DNA from: DAISIK01 sp036822055
GTDB taxonomy: Bacteria > Verrucomicrobiota > Verrucomicrobiia > Opitutales > Puniceicoccaceae
Reading direction: 5' to 3'
DNA length: 64,000 nt
NCBI GenBank assembly: GCA_036822055.1
Contig: DAISIK010000012.1
Coordinates: 1 to 64,000, forward strand
Made by a program: the position numbers and the translations under genes. The notes under the pieces are model-generated. The model searched no databases. It saw only the letters and a program-made list of their open reading frames with translations, and was not told the DNA's origin. Below, piece after piece: positions 41,326-50,521 of the stretch (position 1 is the stretch's first letter; every line of letters begins with the position of its first letter).

Positions 41326-41865
41326 CTACTCGTCCTCAGTAAACTTGCAGACGGTTACGGTCGGAACATTCTCTGCCTCGATCTTTGCCGATCCTCCGAG
41401 TTCTGGAAGATCGACCAAAGCCACTGCCCCAACTACCGCCGCTTCGAGCCGCCGGAAAAGCCGTATGGCGGCCAGAAGGGTCCCGCCCGTGGCGATTAAA
41501 TCGTCTACGACCAGCAGGCGGTCACCCTTCCCGCAAGCATCCTCGTGGATCTCAACCACCGCCTGCCCATACTCCAGCTCATAGGCCTCCTCGATCGTCC
41601 GATAGGGCAGCTTTCCCTTCTTTCGCACCAGGGCCAGCGGCAAGCCCATCCGATGGGCAAGAACCCCTGCCAGCACAAAGCCTCTAGCATCGACTCCGGC
41701 CACTACCGTCGGATTCAAGTGAGCCAGACGATCCTCCAAGCTTGCAACAGCAGCGCGAAAAATCGCTACGTTTTGAAAAAGGGTTGTGACGTCGCGAAAG
41801 TTAACCCCCGCCACAGGCCAATCCCTAACCGTCCGTATTGCACCTTTGACGGTCTCTTCGATCAT
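41326..41865 (-). CDS. apt: Adenine phosphoribosyltransferase
   Basis: Purine salvage: adenine plus PRPP gives AMP. 179 aa. Motifs: GVNFRDVTTLFQN near residue 20, VVAGVDARGFVLAGVLAHRM (about 54-73), LALVRKKGKLPYRTIEEAYELEYG (split: purine-loop), and the PRPP loop LLVVDDLIATGGTLLAAI (about 117-134). The start overlaps the transaldolase stop by 4 bases (41862-41865), so the two are co-translated. Confidence 0.95.
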   Translation of the reverse strand: MIEETVKGAIRTVRDWPVAGVNFRDVTTLFQNVAIFRAAVASLEDRLAHLNPTVVAGVDARGFVLAGVLAHRMGLPLALVRKKGKLPYRTIEEAYELEYGQAVVEIHEDACGKGDRLLVVDDLIATGGTLLAAIRLFRRLEAAVVGAVALVDLPELGGSAKIEAENVPTVTVCKFTEDE

Positions 41866-42815
41866 TGGCCCAGACGCTTGCCAACGATTCCCCGCACTTT
41901 ATCCATATCCTGACCAAACTTGCGGATCCCCTCGGCCAACTTTTCTGTCGCCATTGGGTCCTCATTCAGCAGCCATCGAAACGAACCTTCGTCCACCGGA
42001 ACTTTTTCGATCGAAAGATCCTTGGCCGAAGCCGCATCCAACTTCAGGGGCACCGGTTCATCTGATTGCTGAAGGGACTCCAGAAGATCCGGGCTGATCG
42101 TCAACAAGTCGCAACCAGCCAGTTCTGTGATCTGACCAACTCGGCGAAAGCTCGCCCCCATCACCTCGGTCTGGTACCCGAAGTGTTTGTAGTAGTTGAA
42201 AATGGTCCGGACTGACTCCACTCCAGGATCCGTCGACGGATCATCATAGGACTCCCCGGTGCTCTTATGGTACCAATCAAAAATACGCCCCACAAATGGA
42301 GAGATCAATTGCGCCCCGGCCTCCGCACAGGCCACCGCCTGCACCAGGCTAAAGAGCAACGTCATATTGCAACGGATACCCTCCGCCTGCAGCTGCCGCG
42401 CTGCTTCCACACCTTCCCAGGTTGTCGCCAGCTTGATCAGGATGCGCTCGCGTTCGATTCCTGCCTTCTCGTACATCGCGATCAACTCCCGCGCCTTCTC
42501 CACCGAAGCTTTAACCTCAAAGGAAAGCCGAGCATCTACCTCAGTCGAGACCCGCCCGGGTACGATCTTCAGAATCTCGATCCCGAACGCCACCAACAAA
42601 CGGTCGATCGCATCTTCCACTGCCGCTTCGCCAGAGCCCTGGGCATCGCGGGTGGCCTGGTCGAGCAGCGCATCGTAGTCACTTTGGCCAATCGCCTTGA
42701 GGATCAGGCTGGGGTTAGTCGTCGCGTCCATCGGCTCATAGGCCTTCATCACGTTAAAATCACCTGTATCGGCGACAACTTTAGTATGCTGTTTAAGGAA
42801 ATCGAGAGATGACAT
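41862..42815 (-). CDS. tal: Transaldolase
   Basis: Pentose-phosphate enzyme exchanging a dihydroxyacetone unit between sugar phosphates. 317 aa from ATG 42815, exactly the TalB-type length; an upstream in-frame start adds 24 residues that are not family-like. Motifs: DATTNPSLILKAI (about 34), VSTEVDARLSF, the Schiff-base lysine in RILIKLATTWEG (about 130), CNMTLLFSLVQAVACAEAGA, ISPFVGRIFDWYHK and VMGASFRR. Coupled to apt downstream. Its start and the annotated start of the divergent DUF2339 gene overlap, so promoter signals must lie inside coding sequence or the neighbour starts later. Confidence 0.95.
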   Translation of the reverse strand: MSSLDFLKQHTKVVADTGDFNVMKAYEPMDATTNPSLILKAIGQSDYDALLDQATRDAQGSGEAAVEDAIDRLLVAFGIEILKIVPGRVSTEVDARLSFEVKASVEKARELIAMYEKAGIERERILIKLATTWEGVEAARQLQAEGIRCNMTLLFSLVQAVACAEAGAQLISPFVGRIFDWYHKSTGESYDDPSTDPGVESVRTIFNYYKHFGYQTEVMGASFRRVGQITELAGCDLLTISPDLLESLQQSDEPVPLKLDAASAKDLSIEKVPVDEGSFRWLLNEDPMATEKLAEGIRKFGQDMDKVRGIVGKRLGQ

Positions 42816-45549
42816 GGATCGAGCAAAGAGGAATTCCCAATCGATTGCGAAGGGATTTTCCGTTGAATTTAGGCTTCCAGCAGACAATCTTACGAATCTT
42901 CATCCGCTGCCTCTCCCTCCCTTGATCGAACTCCTTTTTTTGGCGATCCTCGTCTCTCTGGTCCTGCCTTGGATCAACTTCTTCCTGATCCGCTCTCAAG
43001 GAAAGGAGCAGGATAAATTGCGAGCATCCCTCGAGAGAATTGAGACGCTCCTCAAACGGAGCCAGTCGCCCCCGGTTGAGCAGTTTTCCAAGCCTTCACT
43101 CGAGCTTGATCCAGCTCTTTCACAAGACCCACCGGCTGCTCCATCCCATCCCCCTCAACCACCTGCGGTCCCTCTGCCACCTTCCCTGGAGCCTGTGCCT
43201 CCAGTTTCAGTCGGGACGACGCCCCCAGAGGCGTCCGAAGGGCCTTCAACCCAAATCACGAGTCGATCAAACCAGCATTGGTTCGGAAGACTATCGATCT
43301 GGATCGGCTCCCTTTCCCTCCTTTTCGCGGGCTATTACCTCGTTCGCTATTCGATCGATTCCGGCCTCCTAACCAAAGAAGTTCGGCTCGCCATCTCCTT
43401 TGCTTTCGGAGCCTTTCTTTCCCTCTTGGGGCTCTACCTCGGTTCTCGGATTCAATCATCCGGAAACGAGCGCCTCGCCGGGGCCATTTCGGGAACCGGT
43501 ATCGCCACCCTCTATTTCGCCTCCTACGCGGCTGTCCATTTTCATGAGATTCTTGGCCCAGTTCAGGGCTTTGCCCTGATCATTTGCATCACCATCGCAG
43601 CTGTCTTCCTCGCCCTGCGACTTGGCTCTGCCATCGCTCTCCTCGGCATCACCGGGGGTCTTCTCAATCCCTTGCTAATGGCTCCCACGGTTGAGAACAC
43701 CCTCTTCCTCTACATCTACCTCCTGCTCGTCTATCTCGCTTTTCAAATTCTCTCCTTCCGCCGGGAATGGGTCGCCATCCGATTCGTCGCTCTCGCCGGG
43801 ACCTGGGTCTGGTCCCTGTACCTTCTCCTCAGCTTCGAGCAAACCGGCGCCCCGGCGGGGTCCATGTTCTTCGTGATTGGAGTTTGCATCTCCAACGGCT
43901 TCCTCCTCCTCCATTCACAGCCAAACCTCTCGGCCAACTCCCCCCTCTCCCGAATCCGCCTAGCCTTTTCAGCTCTATCCTTTGTCCTCGGCCTGGCCCA
44001 GGCCCTGATCATCACTTCCTTCAATCAGTTTGGAACTCCCGACCTTGCCTTGTTTAACATCCTCGCCCTCTCCCTTGTCTTTTTCGCTATCCGGCGGGAA
44101 CGGGAGCAGGGCTGGCTGGCTGGTCTCTCGCTTCTCGTTGTCAGCCTCGCCACCATCGCTCAGGGAGACAGCACCCTGCCCCAACAACTCTTGTGGGTTG
44201 CCCCCTTTGGTCTCCTCCTTTACCTGGCCAGCTTTCTCAAAAGCACCCATTCTGCTTTCCCCAAAGCTTGGCTGCTACTCGGGCTCGGCACTCTCCCCCT
44301 TCTTCTCTCCACGCTTTTCCTGAATCACTTTTTCCGGGATTTCGTCACCGTCCCAGCTCCCGAGCAGTGGCTCCTCCTCTCGATAAGCATCTTTGCCATT
44401 CTACTCGTCAGCGCGGAAGTCATTTTGAGGACCAGCAGACCCGTCGCACTTTCGACACCTTACGCGCTCGTTGCCTTCATCACCCTTCTCTGTGGATTCT
44501 CTCAATACCCGGACGCGGTCTGGCTCCCGTCCATTGGCGGCTTCCTCTTCCTCAGTTTAGGCCTTCTCTGGAAATCGCGTCCCTATCCAGCCCATGGGGC
44601 AGCCGTTTCGATCTTTGGTCTGATCACCGCCGTCGTCCACCTTCCGGTCTTTTATCTAAGCGGGCTCCACCTCATCGGCTTCCTCCGCTTCACTTCGAGA
44701 AACCTCTCCTTCACCGACCTCTACGGCATCCTCAGCTTCCTCATCGCAATTTTAGTAATCTTGATCGCCGGTGCCGAACGCCTCAACGCGAGGCTTCAAC
44801 GCTTCCTCCAAGCCGGACTGTTCACTTTGGTCGTTTTTTGCGTCACCACCTTTTTTCTGGTGATCTTCCCCGACCAAATATCCATCGGCGAAGTCACTCT
44901 TCGCGCTCAGGATTGCCTAACCACAGTCCTTGCCGGGCTTGCTTTCGTCCTTATTTTACTCATTCCCAATCATTCCTTCGGGGAATCAGTTGCTCGGACC
45001 CTCGGTGGCTTGGTCGTTTTCAGAATCATCGTCCTTCACCTTTTTGCTGCGGGAGCCGCTTCTGAGGTCTTTTTCTGGAACGCCCTCCTCGTCCAATTTG
45101 GTCTCCCCCTGCTCGCCTTCTTCTCCACCATTTGTCTCCTCCGTGCCCGCCAGCTTACCTCCAGGTTAGCGCCTTACCAATGGGTGGCCATGGCCCTTGG
45201 CCTGATCTGGCCTACCTTTCTGGTTCGTAATTTCTTCGGCTCGGATTACCTTCTCAGTTCCTTCGACAGCCCTCAGGAGCTTTACCTGATATCCCTCGTC
45301 TGGCTCATCGTAGCTCTCGCTTATCTCGGTTTTGGTCTTTGGCGGAGATCAAAAGTAATTTACGGCGGGTCATTGGTCGTCCTCCTACTGACCATCGCCA
45401 AAGTTTTCCTCGTCGATGCAGGTAACCTCTCCGGTCTCTATCGGATCGTTTCCTTTCTTGGACTCGGACTTTCGCTCCTTTTTGTCGGCTACTTCTACAA
45501 TCGCCTCCTCTCCTCACGCACCCCTCCAGAGAGCGAGACAAACGCCTGA
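42814..45549 (+). CDS. DUF2339 large polytopic membrane protein
   Basis: Up to 911 aa. After a short hydrophobic helix (LIELLFLAILVSLVLPW, about 36-55) comes a coiled segment (LRASLERIETLLKRSQ), a proline-rich linker (about 90-150), then more than twenty hydrophobic helices to the end (from WFGRLSIWIGSLSLLFAGYY). GSRIQSSGNERLAGAISGTGIATLYFA and LGSAIALLGITGGLLNPLL are typical of DUF2339. The function of the family is unknown. ATG 42814 overlaps the divergent transaldolase start, so translation may begin nearer the first helix. No signal peptide beyond the first helix. Confidence 0.85.
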   Translation: MDRAKRNSQSIAKGFSVEFRLPADNLTNLHPLPLPPLIELLFLAILVSLVLPWINFFLIRSQGKEQDKLRASLERIETLLKRSQSPPVEQFSKPSLELDPALSQDPPAAPSHPPQPPAVPLPPSLEPVPPVSVGTTPPEASEGPSTQITSRSNQHWFGRLSIWIGSLSLLFAGYYLVRYSIDSGLLTKEVRLAISFAFGAFLSLLGLYLGSRIQSSGNERLAGAISGTGIATLYFASYAAVHFHEILGPVQGFALIICITIAAVFLALRLGSAIALLGITGGLLNPLLMAPTVENTLFLYIYLLLVYLAFQILSFRREWVAIRFVALAGTWVWSLYLLLSFEQTGAPAGSMFFVIGVCISNGFLLLHSQPNLSANSPLSRIRLAFSALSFVLGLAQALIITSFNQFGTPDLALFNILALSLVFFAIRREREQGWLAGLSLLVVSLATIAQGDSTLPQQLLWVAPFGLLLYLASFLKSTHSAFPKAWLLLGLGTLPLLLSTLFLNHFFRDFVTVPAPEQWLLLSISIFAILLVSAEVILRTSRPVALSTPYALVAFITLLCGFSQYPDAVWLPSIGGFLFLSLGLLWKSRPYPAHGAAVSIFGLITAVVHLPVFYLSGLHLIGFLRFTSRNLSFTDLYGILSFLIAILVILIAGAERLNARLQRFLQAGLFTLVVFCVTTFFLVIFPDQISIGEVTLRAQDCLTTVLAGLAFVLILLIPNHSFGESVARTLGGLVVFRIIVLHLFAAGAASEVFFWNALLVQFGLPLLAFFSTICLLRARQLTSRLAPYQWVAMALGLIWPTFLVRNFFGSDYLLSSFDSPQELYLISLVWLIVALAYLGFGLWRRSKVIYGGSLVVLLLTIAKVFLVDAGNLSGLYRIVSFLGLGLSLLFVGYFYNRLLSSRTPPESETNA

Positions 45550-45571
45550 GGCTGATTCAACTGCCAAAGGT

Positions 45572-45596
45572 ACTGTATCCATTAGTTGGATACAGT
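45572..45596. promoter_or_regulatory. Perfect 10-bp inverted repeat, possible operator
   Basis: ACTGTATCCA (45572-45581) and TGGATACAGT (45587-45596) are exact reverse complements around a 5-base spacer. It lies 23 bases after the DUF2339 stop and about 100 bases upstream of the oxidoreductase ATG. There is no following T-run, so an operator for a dimeric regulator is more likely than a terminator. Confidence 0.5.
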
Positions 45597-45665
45597 TGGT
45601 CGAGGTCCTTTTGTCTTTCACCACCAGTCACCCGGGGGCTTCTCCTTCAGGATTTTGTAAAACCT

Positions 45666-45694
45666 TTGACAGGGTAGTTGGCTCCCAATATCGA
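45666..45694 (+). promoter_or_regulatory. Sigma70-type promoter before the Gfo/Idh gene
   Basis: Consensus -35 TTGACA (45666-45671), 17-base spacer, -10 TATCGA (45689-45694). The ATG at 45700 is only five bases after the -10 hexamer, so a transcript from this promoter would start at or next to the start codon and be leaderless. Confidence 0.55.
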
Positions 45695-45699
45695 CAGGC

Positions 45700-46668
45700 A
45701 TGAAGTCATTCAATTGGGGTATTCTTGGCTGCGGTTCGATTGCCCACCGTTTTGCCAAGAGCATGAAACCAGTTTCGGGCGGCCACCTTCTCGCCTGCGC
45801 TTCTCGCACCCAGGGGAGGGCTTCGTCCTTCGCCGAGGAACACTCCATTCCACAAGCCTACACCTCCTACGAAGAGCTGGCTGCTGACCCTCGGATCGAC
45901 GCCATTTACGTCGCGACCACCCACAACTTTCACTGCGAGAACACCCTCTTGGCCCTTGAGCACGGCAAGCACGTCCTCTGTGAAAAGCCCCTTGCCACCA
46001 ATGCCCGCGAGGCTTCGCAGATGATCGAACTGGCCCGTCAGAAAAACCTCTTTCTCATGGAGGCAATGTGGACTCGCTTCCTCCCGGCCATCCAGGAGGC
46101 GAAAGCAAGGATCTCGGCGGGCTCCATCGGTACCCTCAAGTGCCTGCGCGCCGATTTTTGCATTCGCGCTCCCTTCGATCCCAATGGCCGACTCTTTAAC
46201 CCGGACCTCGCCGGGGGTGCCCTCCTCGATACGGGAATCTATCCCCTCTCGCTAGCCAGCTACTTTTTTGGTGCTCCCCCCAAAAGTCTCACTGCTCTTG
46301 CCGACATTGGCTCAACCGGGGTCGATGAACAAACCGCCATCATCCTGAAATACGAACAACATCAAATCGCCATTCTCAGCGCTTCGGTTTCAAGTGCTTC
46401 CGCTAATCGAGCCGAAATCGTCGGAACCAAGGGGCGCCTCACGATTCCTGTTAATTTTCTCTCGGCCAGGGAATTCGTGATCGCCCTGGAGGGAGACTCC
46501 CCCACGCAGTTCAACTTTCCCTTCGACGACGCCACCGCTTTTTCCTTTGAAATTGAAGAGGTCCACCGATGCCTTCGCGAGGGATTACTCGAGTCCCCAA
46601 CCATGCCCCTTGGCGAGACTTTGCAGCTCGCCGAGACCATGGATCGAGTATTGGAACTTGTGAAGTAG
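45700..46668 (+). CDS. Gfo/Idh/MocA-family oxidoreductase
   Basis: NAD(P)-dependent sugar or polyol dehydrogenase. 322 aa. Rossmann domain NWGILGCGSIAHRFAKSM (GxGxxA-type), YVATTHNFHCENTLLALEHG, and the catalytic-lysine motif HVLCEKPLATNAREASQM (about residue 95). C-terminal domain has EAMWTRFLPAIQEAKARI, GGALLDTGIYPLSLASYFFG with the conserved D-x3-Y/H, then a beta-sheet region ending ETLQLAETMDRVL. Resembles the trans-1,2-dihydrobenzenediol/xylose dehydrogenase branch (MEAMWTRF). Probably regulated by the inverted repeat upstream. Confidence 0.9.
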   Translation: MKSFNWGILGCGSIAHRFAKSMKPVSGGHLLACASRTQGRASSFAEEHSIPQAYTSYEELAADPRIDAIYVATTHNFHCENTLLALEHGKHVLCEKPLATNAREASQMIELARQKNLFLMEAMWTRFLPAIQEAKARISAGSIGTLKCLRADFCIRAPFDPNGRLFNPDLAGGALLDTGIYPLSLASYFFGAPPKSLTALADIGSTGVDEQTAIILKYEQHQIAILSASVSSASANRAEIVGTKGRLTIPVNFLSAREFVIALEGDSPTQFNFPFDDATAFSFEIEEVHRCLREGLLESPTMPLGETLQLAETMDRVLELVK

Positions 46669-46896
46669 GTTTCCCTCCTTCCCGTTTCATAGGAGGTCCG
46701 GCCAAAGCTCAGAGCTGCAATCGAGATACTGGAGCAGCTCTACCAGACAGAGATCCCTGTCCAGGTTGGCAGCAACCCGAACTCACCGCAGGTCAAAAGC
46801 TCCCGAGGACCACACTTCCCGGGTTGCACGGATGACCCTGTCCGATAGGATCCATTCATCGTCGAACGCCCTGCCAAAGCCCCTGCCAGGACTCAC

Positions 46897-47700
46897 GTGC
46901 TCTTTGCCCGAGAGGCTCCGGTTGCTGTGATCATTCGCCGCGGACCATCCAGGTCGTCGTGCACCATCGGCTGGGACTTGACCAACGATACATTCAAGGT
47001 TGGCCAGTGGGTGCGGGCCAGAATTTACGAAAGACGTTGCGACCTCTCGCCCGACGGGCGCCATCTCATTTATTTCGCCCTGAATGGAAGGTGGTCTTCA
47101 AAAGCAAAAGGCTCTTGGACCGCTATCTCTCGCGCACCCTACTTGAAAGCGATTGGCCTCTGGGCGAATGGAACCGCCTGGCACGGGGGAGGGCTTTTCG
47201 TAAGCAACTCGGTTTATTGGATCAATGACTTCTTTCCCTCGCACGAGGAACAGTTGGCCCCCCATTCACTCAGGGCCACCAAGGAGTTTCCCTTCCACGA
47301 ATCATACGGGGGAGAGTGCCCTGGAGTGTATTACATCAGACTCCAGCGAGATGGTTGGACGCTTCAAAAATCTCAGCAAAAATCGTCCTCCGAGTTCCAT
47401 GTTACCTTTGAGAAAAAACTGCCCAAGGGTTGGGTCCTCCAAAAAACAGCCCACGCCTCTTCCCGTCCACCGCGAGGCAAAGGAGTCTATCATGACACCC
47501 ATCGGCTTATCCATTCCGACAAGGGTACCACCCAGGACTTTCCCGATTGGGAATGGGCAGACTTCAGAGGGAATCGACTCTACTGGACCACCCGGGGCGT
47601 GCTCTTCAAAAGCATGGTCTCACCGAAGGGGATCTCCTTTCCGAGACAGCTCTTTGATTTTAATCCCCTGGAGTTTGAAGATATTCGCGCACCGTACTAA
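46897..47700 (+). CDS. Conserved hypothetical protein, 267 aa
   Basis: No named function. The frame starts at GTG 46897 (the only start after the TAG at 46846) with VLFAREAPVAVIIRRGPS, then DTFKVGQWVRARIYERRCDL, SPDGRHLIYFALNG, TAISRAPYLKAIGLW and WHGGGLFVSN; tryptophans and glycine turns suggest a beta-propeller-like or all-beta fold (SPDGRHLIYF is a typical blade motif). No signal peptide. I recall similar hypothetical proteins in several proteobacteria but cannot cite one. The upstream 50 bases also read plausibly in frame (VERPAKAPARTH), so the N-terminus may be longer or slightly damaged. Confidence 0.65.
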   Translation: MLFAREAPVAVIIRRGPSRSSCTIGWDLTNDTFKVGQWVRARIYERRCDLSPDGRHLIYFALNGRWSSKAKGSWTAISRAPYLKAIGLWANGTAWHGGGLFVSNSVYWINDFFPSHEEQLAPHSLRATKEFPFHESYGGECPGVYYIRLQRDGWTLQKSQQKSSSEFHVTFEKKLPKGWVLQKTAHASSRPPRGKGVYHDTHRLIHSDKGTTQDFPDWEWADFRGNRLYWTTRGVLFKSMVSPKGISFPRQLFDFNPLEFEDIRAPY

Positions 47701-47753
47701 AAGGACCCTCCTATCTCGAGGGGGAAGCCTGAAACAAATGCAGCGACTTCCGC

Positions 47754-48164
47754 TCAATAGCGCTTCCGCCCCTTGGCAAGCTGGCGGGCCAGAGCGTACC
47801 GGTAACTGCCTTGCAACCGCTCTATCTCAGCTGGGTCGATATTCTGATCCACTGCTGCTTCAAGCTCGGCCTTTGCTCGTTCGCGGGCTTTCTCAACTTC
47901 TTCCGGATCGATCGCTGCGATATCGATCGCTTCATCAGTGAGGATCGTTATCTGGTCCCCAACCACCTCCGCGAATCCATCGGCTACTACCAGCAACTCC
48001 GTTTTACCGCCTAAAACCGCCTCAAGGTTGCCGGCTTCAATGGTCGTCAAAAGCGGAACGTGACCGGGAAGAATACCCACCTCACCCATGGAAGTGGGTA
48101 TGGTCAGGGAATCTGCCTCGCCCTCATAGGCGATCCGATCCGGGGTAATGATTGAAACCTTCAT
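47754..48164 (-). CDS. atpC: ATP synthase F1 epsilon subunit
   Basis: 136-aa central-stalk subunit and intrinsic ATPase inhibitor. Beta-sandwich start MKVSIITPDRIAYEGEADSL, TSMGEVGILPGHVPLLTTIE, then a helical C-terminal part (EEVEKARERAKAELEAAV). Last gene of the operon; no Shine-Dalgarno motif before the ATG. Confidence 0.95.
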   Translation of the reverse strand: MKVSIITPDRIAYEGEADSLTIPTSMGEVGILPGHVPLLTTIEAGNLEAVLGGKTELLVVADGFAEVVGDQITILTDEAIDIAAIDPEEVEKARERAKAELEAAVDQNIDPAEIERLQGSYRYALARQLAKGRKRY

Positions 48165-48173
48165 CCGCTGAAA

Positions 48174-49592
48174 TTAGGTCGAGGCTTCCGATGCGCTCAG
48201 GACCTCATCGATTGCTCCCTTGTAGGCAAAGTCGTTTTCAGAAATGTGGTCGAGTTCTCCATCCAGAATCATCTTAAACCCGCGAATGGTCTCCTTAACC
48301 GGGCAATAGACTCCCTTAAAACCGGTAAACACTTCGGCTACGTGGAATGGTTGGGAGAGAAACTTCTGAATTTTCCGAGCACGGAAGACGACCTGCTTGT
48401 CATCCTCGGAGAGTTCATCAATTCCGAGAATCGCAATGATGTCCTGAAGGTCCTTGTACCTCTGGAGCACGTCTTGAACTCCCCGAGCCACTTCGAAATG
48501 CTCTTTACCCACGATTTCCGGATCGAGGGCCTTCGAAGTGGAATCCAAAGGATCCACCGCCGGGTAAATTCCCAGGGCCGCGATTCTGCGGTCGAGAACA
48601 ATGGTCGAGTCGAGGTGCGCGAAGGTGTTGGCAGGGGCCGGGTCGGTCAAATCATCAGCCGGTACGTAAACTGCCTGAAATGAGGTGATCGAGCCTTTCT
48701 TGGTCGAGGTGATCCGCTCTTGGAGAATGCCCATTTCCTGCGCCAGGGTTGGCTGGTATCCTACGGCGGATGGTGCGCGTCCCAGAAGAGCTGATACCTC
48801 AGAGCCCGCTTGAGAAAAACGGAAGATGTTATCCACGAAGAGGAGCACGTCTTGATTCTCCTCATCGCGGAAGTACTCAGCCATCGTCAATCCGGAAAGA
48901 CCCACCCGCATCCGGGCACCGGGCGGTTCGTTCATTTGCCCATAGACGAGCGCCACTTTGGAGTTGGCTATCTCCTTTTGGTCGATGACACCAGCATCGG
49001 ACATTTCCCAGTAGAGATCGTTACCTTCCCGAGACCGCTCCCCTACCCCGCAGAACACCGAGAAACCTCCATACGCTTTGGCAATGTTGTTGATCAGCTC
49101 CATGATCACGACCGTTTTACCAACTCCAGCTCCTCCGAAAGCGCCTACTTTACCACCCTTAATGAAGGGGCAAATGAGGTCGATGACCTTGATACCGGTC
49201 TCCAGGATCTCGGCCTCGGTGCTTTGGTCCGTGAGGGAGGGAGGATTGCGATGGATCGGATCGCGCCGCTCGTGGGGAACCTCTCCACGGTCATCGACCG
49301 GGTCGCCGGTAACGTTGAAAATCCGTCCCAAAACACCTCTGCCCACCGGTACCGAGATCGGAGCCCCCGTACCAGTCCCATCCAACCCACGGACCAACCC
49401 ATCGGTTGAAGACATCGCTACCGTTCGGACCACGTTTTCACCGAGGTGCTGCTGGACCTCAAGGACCACTTTCTTGGTTTCGCCGTTTACCGTGAAATCA
49501 ACGTTGATCGCATCGTAAATCGCTGGGACGGCATCGTCGAAAACGAGATCGACTACCGGGCCCATAACTTGGGTAATTTTTCCTTTGCTCAT
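48174..49592 (-). CDS. atpD: ATP synthase F1 beta subunit
   Basis: Catalytic subunit, 472 aa. Walker A GGAGVGKTVVIMELINN (about 150-165), GERSREGNDLYWEM with the catalytic arginine region, VALVYGQMNEPPGARMRV, Walker B VLLFVDNIFRFSQAGSEVSA and the C-terminal DELSEDDKQVV near the DELSEED regulatory motif (here DELSEDD). Complete. Nine bases upstream of atpC. Confidence 0.98.
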   Translation of the reverse strand: MSKGKITQVMGPVVDLVFDDAVPAIYDAINVDFTVNGETKKVVLEVQQHLGENVVRTVAMSSTDGLVRGLDGTGTGAPISVPVGRGVLGRIFNVTGDPVDDRGEVPHERRDPIHRNPPSLTDQSTEAEILETGIKVIDLICPFIKGGKVGAFGGAGVGKTVVIMELINNIAKAYGGFSVFCGVGERSREGNDLYWEMSDAGVIDQKEIANSKVALVYGQMNEPPGARMRVGLSGLTMAEYFRDEENQDVLLFVDNIFRFSQAGSEVSALLGRAPSAVGYQPTLAQEMGILQERITSTKKGSITSFQAVYVPADDLTDPAPANTFAHLDSTIVLDRRIAALGIYPAVDPLDSTSKALDPEIVGKEHFEVARGVQDVLQRYKDLQDIIAILGIDELSEDDKQVVFRARKIQKFLSQPFHVAEVFTGFKGVYCPVKETIRGFKMILDGELDHISENDFAYKGAIDEVLSASEAST

Positions 49593-49609
49593 CGGCTTGA
49601 GTGATTGGG

Positions 49610-50488
49610 TCAGTTGTTAAAAAAGGTTGCTGCTGAAATTTCCAAAATTTCCTGGGTAATGGCAGCCTGGCGGGCTTTGTTGTACTCGAGAGTAAGGCTG
49701 TCGACGAGGCTGTTGGCATTGTCGGTGGCAGCCTTCATCGCAACCATTCGGGCGCTCTGCTCCGATGCCTTGGAGGCGAGGACGTACTGGTAGAGCTGGC
49801 GGAAAAAGAATAATGAGAGCAGTCGATCCATCAGGGTGGACAAATCTGGCTCAAACTTTTGGTCCCGCTCGTCAACCACCTCGCGCCCCTCAAAATTGGG
49901 CGGCAGGATCGAAGAAATTTCTGCACTCAGATTGCTGATCGGAAGAACTTTGATCGTTTGGGTGACTTGAGTGAGGGTGTTGATGAATCGGGGGAAGAGA
50001 ACCTCCACCGTATCAATCTCCCCCTCTAAATAAGCTTTGCGTACGGTGTCGATGAGCAAGCGCACCTCGCGGACCGTGGCCTGATCGGAAACCGTAAAAT
50101 CTGCCACCAATTCCCTTTTGGTTCTCGCCAAAAACTGTCGAACTTTCCTTCCCACGGAAAAGAAGCGGGTCTCCGCCGGGAGCTTGATCACTTCGCGAAA
50201 CAAGCTCGAATTTAATGAACCACAAAGGCCTCGATCCGTTCCGAGCACCAGAATCCCCCGACGCTTGATCTCCCGTTTTTCAGTGAAAGGGTGCTGAAAA
50301 TTTTCGGGCAGCTTCTCTTCAACCCGCGCCATCATCAAGGCGAGATTGAAGGTGAAGGGACGCCCCTGAATGGCCGCCTCCTGGGCTCGCTTCATTTTGG
50401 AAGCCGCGACAAGTTGCATGGCACGGGTGATCTGCGCCGTGTTTTTGACGCTCTTGATGCGGGTTCTTATTTCTCGGGTGTTAGCCAT
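49610..50488 (-). CDS. atpG: ATP synthase F1 gamma subunit
   Basis: Rotating central stalk, 292 aa. Typical N-terminal coil ANTREIRTRIKSVKNTAQIT, RAMQLVAASKMKRAQEAA, GILVLGTDRGLCGSLNSSLF, and the C-terminal coil ASEQSARMVAMKAATDNANS, with KARQAAITQEILEI. Lies between atpA and atpD as usual. Confidence 0.97.
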   Translation of the reverse strand: MANTREIRTRIKSVKNTAQITRAMQLVAASKMKRAQEAAIQGRPFTFNLALMMARVEEKLPENFQHPFTEKREIKRRGILVLGTDRGLCGSLNSSLFREVIKLPAETRFFSVGRKVRQFLARTKRELVADFTVSDQATVREVRLLIDTVRKAYLEGEIDTVEVLFPRFINTLTQVTQTIKVLPISNLSAEISSILPPNFEGREVVDERDQKFEPDLSTLMDRLLSLFFFRQLYQYVLASKASEQSARMVAMKAATDNANSLVDSLTLEYNKARQAAITQEILEISAATFFNN

Positions 50489-50521
50489 GCAGCTTTGCGG
50501 TTCTCAAACCAGACAAGGTTT

